From NCBI RefSeq assembly GCF_023704175.1, contig NZ_CP084530.1, positions 2,424,501 to 2,488,500 on the forward strand: 64,000 nucleotides of DNA. Reading direction: 5' to 3'. The translations under genes were made by a program, and so were the position numbers. Numbering within the stretch: position 1 is the stretch's first letter; the number at the start of each line of letters is the position of its first letter. The stretch is from Paenibacillus sp. YPG26 (GTDB lineage: Bacteria; Bacillota; Bacilli; Paenibacillales; Paenibacillaceae). Below are positions 1-8,896 of this stretch, one piece after another. The notes under the pieces are model-generated. The model had not been told where the DNA came from, ran no database searches, and saw only the letters and a list, made by a program, of their open reading frames with translations.

Positions 1-1
1 C

Positions 2-3000
2 ATCCAGCTGCAGAACGAGCCTATTAAAGTGTTCGAGAAGCAGGCTGGCGGGAGTCTTGCAGATCATACAAGTAAAGTCCGTGTTGAGCACACAAACTTT
101 AAGTCAGCCGCCCAAGCGCTCCGCGGTCTGACATTGAAGAGGGAATATACCAAAGCCTTCAACGGGTACTCCGCCCAGCTTCCCGCCAATCAGATTGCCG
201 GCCTGCTCAAGCTGCCAGGCGTGAAGGCTGTATACCCTAACTTGACCTATCACGCGCTGCCAATTGAACCCAAGGGTGAGGTCGGTCCGCAGCAGGACAA
301 CGGAGTCCCTCACATTGGAGCACCCAAATGGTGGGATGCAGGCTACAAGGGCAAAGGTGTAAAGGTAGCAGTCATTGATACAGGTGTAGACTATAACCAC
401 CCAAGCCTCAAGGGGGCCTACAAGGGCGGATTTGATTTCGTCGATAACGATAAGGACCCGTTCGAGACAAAGCCTGATCCTTCCAAACCTCCTGTTGACG
501 GCAAGCCTTACGAGACCTCGCATGGCACACATGTATCCGGAACGATTGTGGGACGCGGCAATCCAGCTGATGCCCAGGGCAAGGAAGGCTGGGCCCGTGG
601 GGTTGCGCCTGAAGCCGATCTATATGTGTACAGGGTTCTTGGCCCGCATGGCAACGGAACAACCGAGAATGTTATTGCCGGTATTGAGGAAGCTGTTGCC
701 GATGGCGTGGATGTGATCAACCTGTCTCTGGGATCCGACTTTAACAATCAATACACCGCAGACACTGTAGCCGTTGACAATGCGGTGAAGGCTGGAGTTG
801 AAGTGGCGGTGTCTGCCGGCAATGATGGCCCGGGAGATGAGACAATAGGCAGTCCGGGCGGTTCCCAGCTCGCGATCTCCGTGGGAGCATCCACTCCTCC
901 GGGTGATACACCCGTGTTCACATCGGCAGAGCTCGGTGATTTATATGCTTACTTAAGCACCTATTCACCAGAGCTTAAGGATACAAAGGATGGATGGGCA
1001 GTAGCTGACGCGGGTCTTGGCAAGCCGGAAGACTTCGCCAAGGTGGATGTGACAGGCAGAATCGCCCTTGTCTCCCGCGGAGAGATATCATTCCATGACA
1101 AAGCTGTAAATGCCAAAGCTGCAGGGGCCGCAGGGGTTATCATTTACAATAATGCACCAGGCGAAATTCAAGCCACCCTTGGCAGTGAGGGCGATTATGT
1201 ACCGACGTATACCATCACCAGGGAAGATGGACTTCAGCTGAAGGAGAAGGCTGCCGCATCCGATTACAGAATTCATATCGGCTCGGTGCACGAGCAGGAT
1301 CTGCTGGCGGACTTCAGCTCCCGCGGTCCCGCTCTTCCCGACTATTCCATCAAGCCGGATATCACAGCACCCGGGGTTGCGATTACCTCTTCCGTACCAT
1401 CCTGGACTGGTGATTACAGCAGCGCTTATGAATCCCAGCAAGGGACAAGCATGGCGTCTCCTCATGTTGCCGGGGCAGCGGCACTTCTCATTGAACGTTC
1501 CAAGGCAGAACGCAAAGAGAATCATCTGAACCCGGAGCAGATCAAAGCTCTGCTTACCAATAATGCGGTTGAAATTCATGACCGGTCAGGCACACCTTAC
1601 CCGGTTCATCTTCAAGGCGCGGGCCGGATTGATCTTGGCAATGTCCTGACGGCGGAAGCAATTGCTTCGGTTACAGAGAAGCTCCCTATCCAGCTTCAGG
1701 GATCAAGCAGCAGCGAGTATCAGGCGGGCAGCCTCTCATTTGGCCTGCAGAAAGCCGGTGCAACGGTAACGAAGGAGATTACGCTGAACAACATTGCGGA
1801 TACCGCGCAGACTTATGATGTCAAGGTGATCTGGAGCGCGGAAGGCAAGAAGTCCCCTTCTCTCGTCTCCACGAGTCAGCAGGTTACTCTGCAGCCCGGA
1901 CAGAAGCAGACTGCCTTTACTGTGAAGCTCACCGTACCTAAGGGAGCATCCGAAGGCACATTTGAGGGACAGGTTCTACTGGTCAAGCAAGGGGATGGAC
2001 ACACACTCCGTTTGCCGGCAAGCGTATATGTTGGGGAAGGCTTTAGCAAGGGTGAGATTGAGAATATAGCGATCTCTAATGATATTTTCTCCCCGAACAA
2101 AGATTATCTGGCGGATACGACTGACATTTCGTTCAATGTTAACTATCCAGTCAAGGATTTCGATCTGGTAGTGAGCAGTGATACCGAAGGAGATCAGGGA
2201 ACGCTGTACAACGGACTTAGCCATGCTCCTGTCCATAACCCGGACACTTACACCATTACGGACTGGGATGCTACCGTATCCAATCAAGGTCAAGATAAGT
2301 TGTTAAAAGATGGACTGTACTGGCTGACTCCAGTCATCCATGATACGAAGTCACGTCTTGACTCAGAGCGGGCGCCATTCGTGGTTGACCGCGAAGCCCC
2401 AAAAGCCGAGATCGATCAGTCTGGGCTTGTCATCAAAGAGGGAGACGGAACAAAAGGGACGATATCCGGGCGGATTCTGAAGGATACTCTCCTCGAAGTG
2501 CTTCCAGATATTCAATATTCCGATGTAATCGGGGTTGCTGTATTGACTACAGACGCTAACGGGGTCTATACACAGGCCGATGGGGTAATTGACGACAAGG
2601 GGCATTTCTCTGTAGAGGTACCTGTCTATCCGGAAGTGGACAACAGTTATGAGGTCTATGTATATGATGCGGCCTCTAATGGTCTGCTCACTCCGCTTGC
2701 CGTCCTGAAGAAAGGTCAGGAGCAGCAGGCCAAGATCTATGCCGATCCTCAGACCCAGGAAGCCAAGGCTGGCGCAGAATTCCAGGTTGGAGTCAAATTC
2801 GCCACATCCGTCAAGGCCGACTCCACATCCTTCAGCCTGCGTTATCCAACGAACCTGAAGCTGAATGCCGTGAAGCTGGACCCTGCGGTTATTCCAAATC
2901 TCCAGGATGTGATTATTACACAGGACATCGTCGATGCGCCTAATGGGGACAAGCAGCTGAACTATTCCGTAACCTTGAAGAACGGCACCTTCACAGGATC

Positions 3001-3475
3001 AGGCCAGCTTGCCAATGTGAGCTTCCAGTCCGCTGTTGCGGGCAATTATGCACTTACACTCACATCCGCGGGTGTCAAAGCGGGCTCTGTACAAGTACCT
3101 GTAACCGGACTCAATACCGTACAGGTTGTAATCAAAGCTGGAGGAACAGATCCCGGAACGCCTGAACCTGGCGTGTTCACGCTGGATTCTGAAGATTATT
3201 CCCTGCTCGTAGGGGAACAGTTCGAGACCGTGGCTTGGTTCACCGATCAGAAGGGAAAAGTTATAAATGTCTCTTCCGAAGCCGTCTACACCTCCAAGAA
3301 TCCTAAGGTGGTAACGGTGGATAAGGACGGTATCCTTACTGGTGTCAGCAAGGGGGTTACCGAAATTACGGCCACCTATAAGGGGCATACGGTTAAAGCC
3401 GCGGTGCTGGTCGTTGTACCTTATGTGAAGCCGGACGGTACCATTGTGGTCCCTTCTGTGGATAGTGCCCGTTAA
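2..3475 (+). CDS. Secreted subtilisin-family (S8) serine protease, Vpr-like, 5' end outside window
   Basis: Extracellular endopeptidase. The frame is already open at base 2, and the residues before the first possible start (GTG at 29) continue an I9-type inhibitory propeptide, so the true start and signal peptide lie to the left. Counting from 29: propeptide to about 80, catalytic Asp117 (VAVIDTGVD), His165 (SHGTH) and Ser474 (GTSMASPHVAG), oxyanion Asn265 (SAGND), and a PA domain inserted at about 300-415. These give the order seen in B. subtilis Vpr. Beyond residue 540 come beta-sandwich segments, a cohesin-like stretch at about 960-1045 and a Big_2-type Ig-like domain in the last 85 residues; these accessory calls are by eye and less certain. 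At more than 1150 residues it is long for the family, suggesting a protease that binds the wall or other surface proteins. It ends before a bidirectional terminator. Confidence 0.93.
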   Translation: MQLQNEPIKVFEKQAGGSLADHTSKVRVEHTNFKSAAQALRGLTLKREYTKAFNGYSAQLPANQIAGLLKLPGVKAVYPNLTYHALPIEPKGEVGPQQDNGVPHIGAPKWWDAGYKGKGVKVAVIDTGVDYNHPSLKGAYKGGFDFVDNDKDPFETKPDPSKPPVDGKPYETSHGTHVSGTIVGRGNPADAQGKEGWARGVAPEADLYVYRVLGPHGNGTTENVIAGIEEAVADGVDVINLSLGSDFNNQYTADTVAVDNAVKAGVEVAVSAGNDGPGDETIGSPGGSQLAISVGASTPPGDTPVFTSAELGDLYAYLSTYSPELKDTKDGWAVADAGLGKPEDFAKVDVTGRIALVSRGEISFHDKAVNAKAAGAAGVIIYNNAPGEIQATLGSEGDYVPTYTITREDGLQLKEKAAASDYRIHIGSVHEQDLLADFSSRGPALPDYSIKPDITAPGVAITSSVPSWTGDYSSAYESQQGTSMASPHVAGAAALLIERSKAERKENHLNPEQIKALLTNNAVEIHDRSGTPYPVHLQGAGRIDLGNVLTAEAIASVTEKLPIQLQGSSSSEYQAGSLSFGLQKAGATVTKEITLNNIADTAQTYDVKVIWSAEGKKSPSLVSTSQQVTLQPGQKQTAFTVKLTVPKGASEGTFEGQVLLVKQGDGHTLRLPASVYVGEGFSKGEIENIAISNDIFSPNKDYLADTTDISFNVNYPVKDFDLVVSSDTEGDQGTLYNGLSHAPVHNPDTYTITDWDATVSNQGQDKLLKDGLYWLTPVIHDTKSRLDSERAPFVVDREAPKAEIDQSGLVIKEGDGTKGTISGRILKDTLLEVLPDIQYSDVIGVAVLTTDANGVYTQADGVIDDKGHFSVEVPVYPEVDNSYEVYVYDAASNGLLTPLAVLKKGQEQQAKIYADPQTQEAKAGAEFQVGVKFATSVKADSTSFSLRYPTNLKLNAVKLDPAVIPNLQDVIITQDIVDAPNGDKQLNYSVTLKNGTFTGSGQLANVSFQSAVAGNYALTLTSAGVKAGSVQVPVTGLNTVQVVIKAGGTDPGTPEPGVFTLDSEDYSLLVGEQFETVAWFTDQKGKVINVSSEAVYTSKNPKVVTVDKDGILTGVSKGVTEITATYKGHTVKAAVLVVVPYVKPDGTIVVPSVDSAR

Positions 3476-3581
3476 GGAGCATGCTGAAGCAGACACTCAC
3501 AGCGAGCTGATTCAGTGCAGCCAGGAGCAGAACGGCCTCAGCCGTAACTAGAAACTCAATCATTTATCCTATTGTGAATAA

Positions 3582-3629
3582 GGGGCTGCCCAGCAAAGTC
3601 TATGCGACTTGACCTGCTGAGCAGCCCCC
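3582..3629. terminator. Bidirectional intrinsic terminator
   Basis: GGGGCTGC-n-CAGCA pairs with TGCTG-n-GCAGCCCC across a loop of about 20 nt. It sits between two convergent genes, the subtilase and the ECF sigma factor, and is flanked by T-rich sequence on the plus side and A-rich sequence on the other. Confidence 0.7.
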
Positions 3630-3680
3630 TTCTATTTAAGTACCAACGATAAGTTATATGTAACGAAGCCGTCACTGACA

Positions 3681-4205
3681 CTAGATGACATCCGAGTACA
3701 GTCTGTGGCTCGTCTGTTCTCTGTGCTGCTGATTACGCAGCTTCTGTCTTGCTCTGTACAGCAGGATTTTGAAGCGGGACAATCCAATTCCCATCATGTC
3801 TGCGGATTCCTGATACGAGAATCCCTTGAAGTCATATAAAAGCACCGTTTGCCTCTGAATCTCGGTCAAGGTATCCAGCATCTCGGAGACCGCTTCCTGC
3901 TTCTCCTTGGCGATGAGGATGGACTCGGGGGTACCCGTCTCCGGAAGCTCGTTGAAATACTCCGTGTCGTAATATTGCACCCTTTTTTCTTTGCGCATCT
4001 TATCAATGAATACACGGTAAGCCACCCTTAACAGCCAAGGCCTAACCCGGTCCTTGTGTTCCGGCTTCAAATGCACAAGAGCGCGTGAGAAGGTCTCCTG
4101 CATCAGGTCCTCTGCCAGATGATGATTCTTCCCTAAGTACAGCAGATACCGATAGATGTCCTTTTTGTAATCTCTATATATTTTCTCTATTTGAATACGG
4201 TCCAT
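3681..4205 (-). CDS. ECF-type RNA polymerase sigma factor (sigma-70 family)
   Basis: Alternative sigma factor that would direct RNA polymerase to a small regulon. It has 174 residues, usual for group IV sigma factors, with a region 2 helix bundle at about 10-75 (the AEDLMQETFSRAL core-binding helix is typical) and a region 4 helix-turn-helix at about 110-158 (FSYQESADMMGIGLSRFKILL). The start is supported by AAAGGGGAG just upstream. It lies 83 bp downstream of the S11 carboxypeptidase on the same strand and may be co-transcribed with it, hinting at a cell-envelope role like other Bacillota ECF factors. No anti-sigma gene follows: the next feature is a terminator and then a convergent protease. 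Class and function are clear, the regulon unknown. Confidence 0.9.
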   Translation of the reverse strand: MDRIQIEKIYRDYKKDIYRYLLYLGKNHHLAEDLMQETFSRALVHLKPEHKDRVRPWLLRVAYRVFIDKMRKEKRVQYYDTEYFNELPETGTPESILIAKEKQEAVSEMLDTLTEIQRQTVLLYDFKGFSYQESADMMGIGLSRFKILLYRARQKLRNQQHREQTSHRLYSDVI

Positions 4206-4288
4206 TAGTTTCTCCCCTTTGATTCATAATTCCGGAACAGCATAGTGGCTTGTGCCTGAATCCATGCAAACACAGCAGCTGGTTACGT

Positions 4289-5209
4289 CTACAGCTTGAA
4301 TCCATAATCAAGCAGCTTGCTTGAATCCTTCCACACACCCTCTGCGGTGGAATGAAGCACCACACTGATCAGATTCCGTCCATTTCGGCTTGCCGAAGCC
4401 ACCAGACAGTATCCTGCCTCATCTGTAAAGCCTGTCTTAATTCCGTCCGCGCCCTGAAAGTAATATTCCCCGCCAGTTTGGATCAGCTTATTACGATTGG
4501 AGAAGGAAATATTGGACAGCTCGGCTTTGTGTTTCTGTTCCGCAACGAGAGTTCGAAAGTCCTCATTTTCCATCGCAGCCCGCGCAATGACAGCCATATC
4601 CCTTGCCGTAGAGTAATGATTCACGTCATGCAGGCCGTGTGGATTAACAAAGTGAGAAACCTCAGCTCCGAGCTCCTTCGCCCGGGCGTTCATCAGGCCG
4701 GCAAAATAAGCTTCGGACTCCTCAGGAGACATGCTGTGTCCTGAGTCCAGCCTTGCGATATACCGGGCCGCGGTTCGGGCCGCGTCATTTCCCGAAGGAA
4801 GCAGCATAGCCGCAGCGAGGTCTCTCAGCCTAAGCTCCTGCCCCTGCCTGAGTCCGGCAGAGCTCTCTCCCGTTGTTCGCAGCTGAACCTCGGATCCGAC
4901 GGTGATCAGGTCTTCCGGGTTCCCTTTCTCCAACATTAGAAGAGCAGTCAGAATTTTGGTTGTGCTCGCCGGATATAGACGTGCGGTATCATTAATGGAG
5001 AACAGGATGTCCCCCGAATCTTCGTCCATTAGCAAGATTCCTTCCCCCTTAAGACCAGGCAGGGAACGATGATTCATATCCCTCCATTGCTGCTTAACTA
5101 CATGAATAAGGGCACTGGTGTGCCGCTTTCCATTCCCGGAGCCTATTTCAATTAACAGCAGTACAATGATCAGGAGCCCTGCTATAAAAATCACTTTCCG
5201 TTTAATCAC
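4289..5209 (-). CDS. D-alanyl-D-alanine carboxypeptidase (peptidase S11), membrane anchored
   Basis: Penicillin-binding DD-carboxypeptidase that trims the terminal D-Ala from peptidoglycan stem peptides outside the membrane. The three active-site motifs are complete: S-T-T-K, S-G-N and K-T-G (residues 92-95, 149-151 and 268-270 when counted from the longest open start at 5239). A single hydrophobic helix near the N-terminus acts as signal anchor. I prefer the GTG at 5209 because GGGGAG lies 7 nt before it; the ATG at 5239 lacks a good ribosome site. The protein is short and lacks the C-terminal PBP5 domain of DacA. It lies next to a VanRS-like two-component system, and both promoters share the same direct repeats, so this is probably a target of that system. 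Confidence 0.92.
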   Translation of the reverse strand: MIKRKVIFIAGLLIIVLLLIEIGSGNGKRHTSALIHVVKQQWRDMNHRSLPGLKGEGILLMDEDSGDILFSINDTARLYPASTTKILTALLMLEKGNPEDLITVGSEVQLRTTGESSAGLRQGQELRLRDLAAAMLLPSGNDAARTAARYIARLDSGHSMSPEESEAYFAGLMNARAKELGAEVSHFVNPHGLHDVNHYSTARDMAVIARAAMENEDFRTLVAEQKHKAELSNISFSNRNKLIQTGGEYYFQGADGIKTGFTDEAGYCLVASASRNGRNLISVVLHSTAEGVWKDSSKLLDYGFKL

Positions 5210-5272
5210 CACATAACTCCCCTCTGCCCCTCTGTCCATGTATCCATTATCCCGGTTATAACTTTCATTACG

Positions 5273-5301
5273 CCTAAGAAAATATTAAGATTATATTAAG
5301 A
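5273..5301 (-). promoter_or_regulatory. Three direct repeats upstream of the carboxypeptidase, probable response-regulator site
   Basis: On the minus strand the sequence reads TCTTAAT-n4-TCTTAAT-n4-TCTTAGG, three half-sites exactly 11 bp apart. This is the PhoB/OmpR-family geometry. A -10-like GATAAT follows about 20 bp downstream. The same half-site pair precedes the response-regulator gene at 7260-7276, in the same orientation relative to the controlled gene. Confidence 0.55.
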
Positions 5302-5359
5302 AATTATCTCCGGATTGATAGATTGTGGAGATAGAGTACGCCATTATACAGCTGAACCA

Positions 5360-5399
5360 AAAAGGCATGTCTCTCTAATCACATAGAGACATGCCTTTT
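5360..5399 (-). terminator. Intrinsic terminator of the VanRS-like operon
   Basis: Perfect 15-bp arms (AAAAGGCATGTCTCT and its complement) around a 10-nt loop, directly after the histidine kinase stop codon. The arm ends give A and T runs on either side, so it could work in both directions. Confidence 0.85.
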
Positions 5400-5404
5400 A
5401 TCAA

Positions 5405-6511
5405 CTATACATTTTGGGCAATCCGCACGGTAAATACCGTCCGTTCTTCATCACTGGCAGCCCGAATCGAGCCTTGGTGCAGGTCCACAATATGCTTGGC
5501 AATTGCAAGCCCGATCCCTGAACCGCCAGTATTCTTATCTCTGGATTTCTCCACCCGGTAGAATCGTTCGAACAAGCGAGGAATATCCGAGTCGGGAATG
5601 GGCTCGCCATAGTTAATCACATCAATAACCGCTTCCTGACCTTCTATTCTACCCCGAATATCAAGGTATCTGCCCTCATTGCCATAACGGATCGCATTGG
5701 AGATCAGATTCTCATATACCCGTCTTAGCTTGTCGCCGTCCGCGATCACGATCATCTGGTTCTGCTCGAAGAACAGCCGGGACTCCATTCCGCTCTCACC
5801 GAGCTGCCACTGGAACTGTGCTGTGATCTGATGCAGCATCTCCACCAGATTAATTCTCGACTTATTCAGCGTCATCTCCCGATTGCGCAGACGCGTATAC
5901 TCGAACAGATCCTCAAGGAGCTGCTTGAGCCTTAATGATTCCTCGTAAGCCATGTTGTTATAGTATCTGAGCTCAACTTCATCCCGGTATCGGTCCTGAT
6001 CAATAAGACCAAGGTACCCGGTAATTGTTGTTAGCGGTGTCCTAAGATCGTGGGATACATTTGTAATGAGCTCATTCTTGGTCTGTTCCGCCCGCCGCTC
6101 TTCCTCCAGCGAGATTCTCAGTCTCTCCATCATCCGGTTAATGTCGGCGGCCAGCTGTCCAAGCTTCCCTACCGAACGCACAGTAACTTTCCGGTCAAGC
6201 TGCCCCTCCTCCAGGTTATGCACCTCTTCAATAAGCAGGGCCAGATAATTCTGCTCTTGCTTCCTGCTCTCTCTGCGGTATACGTACACCCCGGTTAATA
6301 CGATCACTGGAATGGCGGCAACGTAATAGATCTCGGGATTGCCAATATTATAGTAGAAGAACTTGACAATACGGATGATGTTCCAGTTACCGTAGTTGTA
6401 ATAGAGGTAGTTAATTAGCATGTAGAGCAAGGAACATAGAATGACAGAGACCACCACGGTCCAGAAGAACCATTTGAAGAATCTTAAGCTAGATCTCAAT
6501 TTTGTAGCCAA
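5405..6511 (-). CDS. VanS-like membrane sensor histidine kinase
   Basis: Sensor kinase of a two-component system. Two membrane helices (about 13-36 and 60-78) frame a very short external loop, so it probably senses within or near the membrane. A HAMP-like linker follows, then the H-box with His154 (NVSHDLRTPLTT), the N-box (ENLISNAIRYG) and G boxes (GSGIGLAI). At 368 residues with this short extracytoplasmic loop it resembles VanS-type kinases of Gram-positives. The open frame begins with TTG at 6511 and overlaps the regulator gene by 23 bp, so translational coupling is likely; a second TTG four codons later has better spacing from the GGGGGG ribosome site. Likely cell-wall stress sensing, inferred from its carboxypeptidase neighbour. 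Confidence 0.9.
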   Translation of the reverse strand: MATKLRSSLRFFKWFFWTVVVSVILCSLLYMLINYLYYNYGNWNIIRIVKFFYYNIGNPEIYYVAAIPVIVLTGVYVYRRESRKQEQNYLALLIEEVHNLEEGQLDRKVTVRSVGKLGQLAADINRMMERLRISLEEERRAEQTKNELITNVSHDLRTPLTTITGYLGLIDQDRYRDEVELRYYNNMAYEESLRLKQLLEDLFEYTRLRNREMTLNKSRINLVEMLHQITAQFQWQLGESGMESRLFFEQNQMIVIADGDKLRRVYENLISNAIRYGNEGRYLDIRGRIEGQEAVIDVINYGEPIPDSDIPRLFERFYRVEKSRDKNTGGSGIGLAIAKHIVDLHQGSIRAASDEERTVFTVRIAQNV

Positions 6512-7184
6512 CCCCCCATACGGTGCGAATCAGCTTCTCGCCGCGCATTTCCTTCTCCAGCTTGTCCCGCAGACGGCTGATATGTACCGTAACGGAGTTG
6601 TTGTTCTCAAAGTATTTATCCTTCCAGATCAGTTCAAAGATATCCTCCGAGCTGAATACGCGCCCCGGCTGGCTGGCCAGCAGGAAAAGGATGCTGAATT
6701 CAATCGGGGTGAGCTTAACCGGACGATCATCCACCCTGACCGAGTGGGTCTCCTTATCAATCTGGAGGGAGCCTAGTTCAATCAGATGGTCTCTGGCCGT
6801 CAGCGCCGGCTGTGCACTGTAGAAGGCCCTTCTTAGCAAGGATTTCACCCGGGCCACCAGCTCCAGCGGATTGAATGGCTTCACCATATAATCGTCCGCA
6901 CCGGTCATAAGACCCGTTATTTTATCCATATCGCCATCCTTGGCGCTCAGCATCAGAATCGGGGTCATGTTCGTCTCCCTGATCTTGAGGCACACCGTAA
7001 TCCCGTCCATACCCGGCATCATAATATCCAGAACAACCAGATGGATTACTTCATTCTGCATAATCTCCAGTGCCCTGAAGCCATTCTCGGCTTTGAACAC
7101 GACATAGCCTTCATTTAGAAGATAGATCTCGATGAGCTTCGCAATCTTGTCATCATCATCCACGATCAGTATGTGTTTTTCCAT
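6489..7184 (-). CDS. VanR-like OmpR-family response regulator
   Basis: DNA-binding partner of the adjacent kinase. The receiver domain has the acidic pocket (VDDDD), phospho-acceptor Asp53 (VLDIMMPGMDG), the conserved Thr/Ser region (LMLSAKD) and the Lys of KPFNP. The C-terminal winged helix (about 130-231) carries the usual recognition helix and ends in VWGVGYKIE. The sequence ahead of Asp53 and around DKITGLMTGADDYMVKPF resembles VanR more than PhoP of B. subtilis. A pair of TCTTAAC half-sites lies upstream at 7260-7276, suggesting autoregulation. First gene of the regulator-kinase operon. Confidence 0.92.
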   Translation of the reverse strand: MEKHILIVDDDDKIAKLIEIYLLNEGYVVFKAENGFRALEIMQNEVIHLVVLDIMMPGMDGITVCLKIRETNMTPILMLSAKDGDMDKITGLMTGADDYMVKPFNPLELVARVKSLLRRAFYSAQPALTARDHLIELGSLQIDKETHSVRVDDRPVKLTPIEFSILFLLASQPGRVFSSEDIFELIWKDKYFENNNSVTVHISRLRDKLEKEMRGEKLIRTVWGVGYKIEI

Positions 7185-7259
7185 ACTCTACATCCTTTAT
7201 CATTAATTTGTGCTTGAATCATCATATCATGCTTCCGAATCTTGTTCTCAAACAAAAGG

Positions 7260-7276
7260 TTAAGAAAGAGTTAAGA
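7260..7276 (-). promoter_or_regulatory. Tandem half-sites upstream of the VanRS-like operon
   Basis: On the minus strand, TCTTAAC-n4-TCTTAAC, an 11-bp direct repeat matching the triple repeat before the carboxypeptidase gene at 5273-5301. It lies about 75-90 bp before the regulator start codon and also within the upstream region of the divergent photolyase gene. Confidence 0.5.
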
Positions 7277-7349
7277 AGTTCTTAATATTTTAGAGACATA
7301 GACATTTGGTTAATACGTTACAATGAGGACAGTCAGGGGGACAGAAGCC

Positions 7350-8696
7350 ATGATTTTATTCATTCATCGCAAAGACTTACGCACTCACGATCTAGCCGCC
7401 TTCGAGTATATGGCCCGCAGCTCCCAAATGAACCTGCATATATTTATTGCCGATCCCGCCCTGCTTACCCCGGTGCGCAGAAATGAGCATAGCGGCGTTC
7501 ATTTTCTAAGTCAGCTTAGGAGACTCCAGGAGTTATATATACGAGCAGGCCGAAAGCTTCACATTTTACATGGTGATCCCGCAAGGGTCGTTGATGCCAT
7601 CCTGGAACAATATCCGGTTCGCGAAATGGTGATAGGACAAGATTACACGCCTTATGCGCTCGCGCGGGATAATAAGCTAGAGCAGGCAGCCGACCGGCAT
7701 GGAGTCTTGGTTACCTCGCTTCCAGACCAGACCTTGATTGATCTGGAGGATTTCCATGCTTTTGCCGGACGCAAGGAGCCTTACAAAGTATTTACGCCTT
7801 TCTATCGCAAATGGAAGGAATATGCGGAGCTGTTCTTTCGACCTCCCGGGACTACTTCGGTATCTGACCTGCGTACGGCAGATCTGGAACCCGAGTTCCT
7901 GGATCGCTTCCGGCTTCCATTTCAACTGGAGGACTATCTTTCAGGAGAAGAGCCGGGTCTTCGGCTTGCAGATTTCATTATGGACGATCTGAGTGATTAC
8001 GAGCAGGAGAGAGATCGTTATGAAGCTGAAGGGACAAGCCGAATCAGCGGGGCACTGAATACCGGGTCGCTGTCGATACGGACAGTCTACCAGCAAGTGA
8101 TGGGCATTCCGGATGGGGAATCCTGGCGCAGACAGCTCGCTTGGCGGGATTTCTATCTCTATCAATCAGTCTATGACCCGGACTTCTATCACTATGAACA
8201 GCGCTATGATCTGTCACTGCTGGACGATAAGCTGTTCACGGCATGGTCCCAGGCCGAGACCGGAATTCCGGTTATCGATGCGGCCATGACGCAGCTGAAC
8301 AAGACGGGGCAGCTGCCGAACCGGCTGCGTATGGTTACAGCCATGTTCCTGACCAAGAATCTGCTGTGCCCCTTTCCTCTTGGAGAAGCCTACTTCCGGC
8401 TGAAGCTGTCTGACTACGATAACGCGCCGAACCGGGGTGGATGGCTGTGGAGCTCTTCCCTCGGCTTCGACGCAGCCCCTTACTTCAGAATTATGAACCC
8501 GGTGAACCAGTCGGAGAAGTTCGATCCTCTGGGCGGCTACATCCGCAGGTGGCTGCCGCAGCTTGCGGATGCTGGGGGACGGGAGATCCACCGTCCGCTG
8601 CCCCATGCGATTGTGGACCTGAAAGCTTCCCGGGAACGGGCGATTCAGGTGTACAAGGAGATATTGAGGAGCCGGGTGGCGGGTGAATCTGAGTAG
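7350..8696 (+). CDS. phrB: Deoxyribodipyrimidine photolyase (CPD photolyase, class I)
   Basis: Light-driven flavoenzyme that splits UV-induced cyclobutane pyrimidine dimers. From the preferred start it has 448 residues. The N-terminal Rossmann domain begins MILFIHRKDLRTHD and would bind the antenna pigment. The C-terminal FAD domain has the family signatures NRLRMVTAMFLTKNLL and, around 8450-8560, a W-S-S-x-L-G-F-D then PYFRIMNPVNQSEKFDP block. The start at 7350 is chosen because GGGGG lies 9 nt upstream; the earlier ATG at 7323 has no ribosome site. Divergent from the VanRS-like operon, with its own terminator downstream. The middle of the FAD signature departs slightly from the usual GTGxD spelling, but the overall match is clear. 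Confidence 0.93.
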   Translation: MILFIHRKDLRTHDLAAFEYMARSSQMNLHIFIADPALLTPVRRNEHSGVHFLSQLRRLQELYIRAGRKLHILHGDPARVVDAILEQYPVREMVIGQDYTPYALARDNKLEQAADRHGVLVTSLPDQTLIDLEDFHAFAGRKEPYKVFTPFYRKWKEYAELFFRPPGTTSVSDLRTADLEPEFLDRFRLPFQLEDYLSGEEPGLRLADFIMDDLSDYEQERDRYEAEGTSRISGALNTGSLSIRTVYQQVMGIPDGESWRRQLAWRDFYLYQSVYDPDFYHYEQRYDLSLLDDKLFTAWSQAETGIPVIDAAMTQLNKTGQLPNRLRMVTAMFLTKNLLCPFPLGEAYFRLKLSDYDNAPNRGGWLWSSSLGFDAAPYFRIMNPVNQSEKFDPLGGYIRRWLPQLADAGGREIHRPLPHAIVDLKASRERAIQVYKEILRSRVAGESE

Positions 8697-8718
8697 TTCT
8701 GCATTCTAAGAGTCACAA

Positions 8719-8760
8719 TTAGGACCCCCCCAATTCTATAACGGATTGGGGGGGTCCTAA
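8719..8760. terminator. Strong intrinsic terminator after the photolyase
   Basis: A 16-bp perfect inverted repeat (TTAGGACCCCCCCAAT and complement) with a 10-nt loop, followed by TATTTTA. It separates the photolyase from the AT-rich patch that follows. Confidence 0.85.
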
Positions 8761-8896
8761 TATTTTAATAACCAATTTATAGATTGAGCCCTGATATTCC
8801 AAGTGATCCGCATTTTCTCCTTGAGGATTTGTAATCCTAACTAAGGGACCTATGCACGTGTAAAATTCTCTACTCACATGTGATTTCAGAATTCTA

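Noticed and set aside
2..3475. Subtilase as a possible MycP protease of the type VII system
   Set aside because: MycP is a short membrane-anchored mycosin encoded within ESX loci. This is a very large Vpr-like secreted protease more than 40 kb away.
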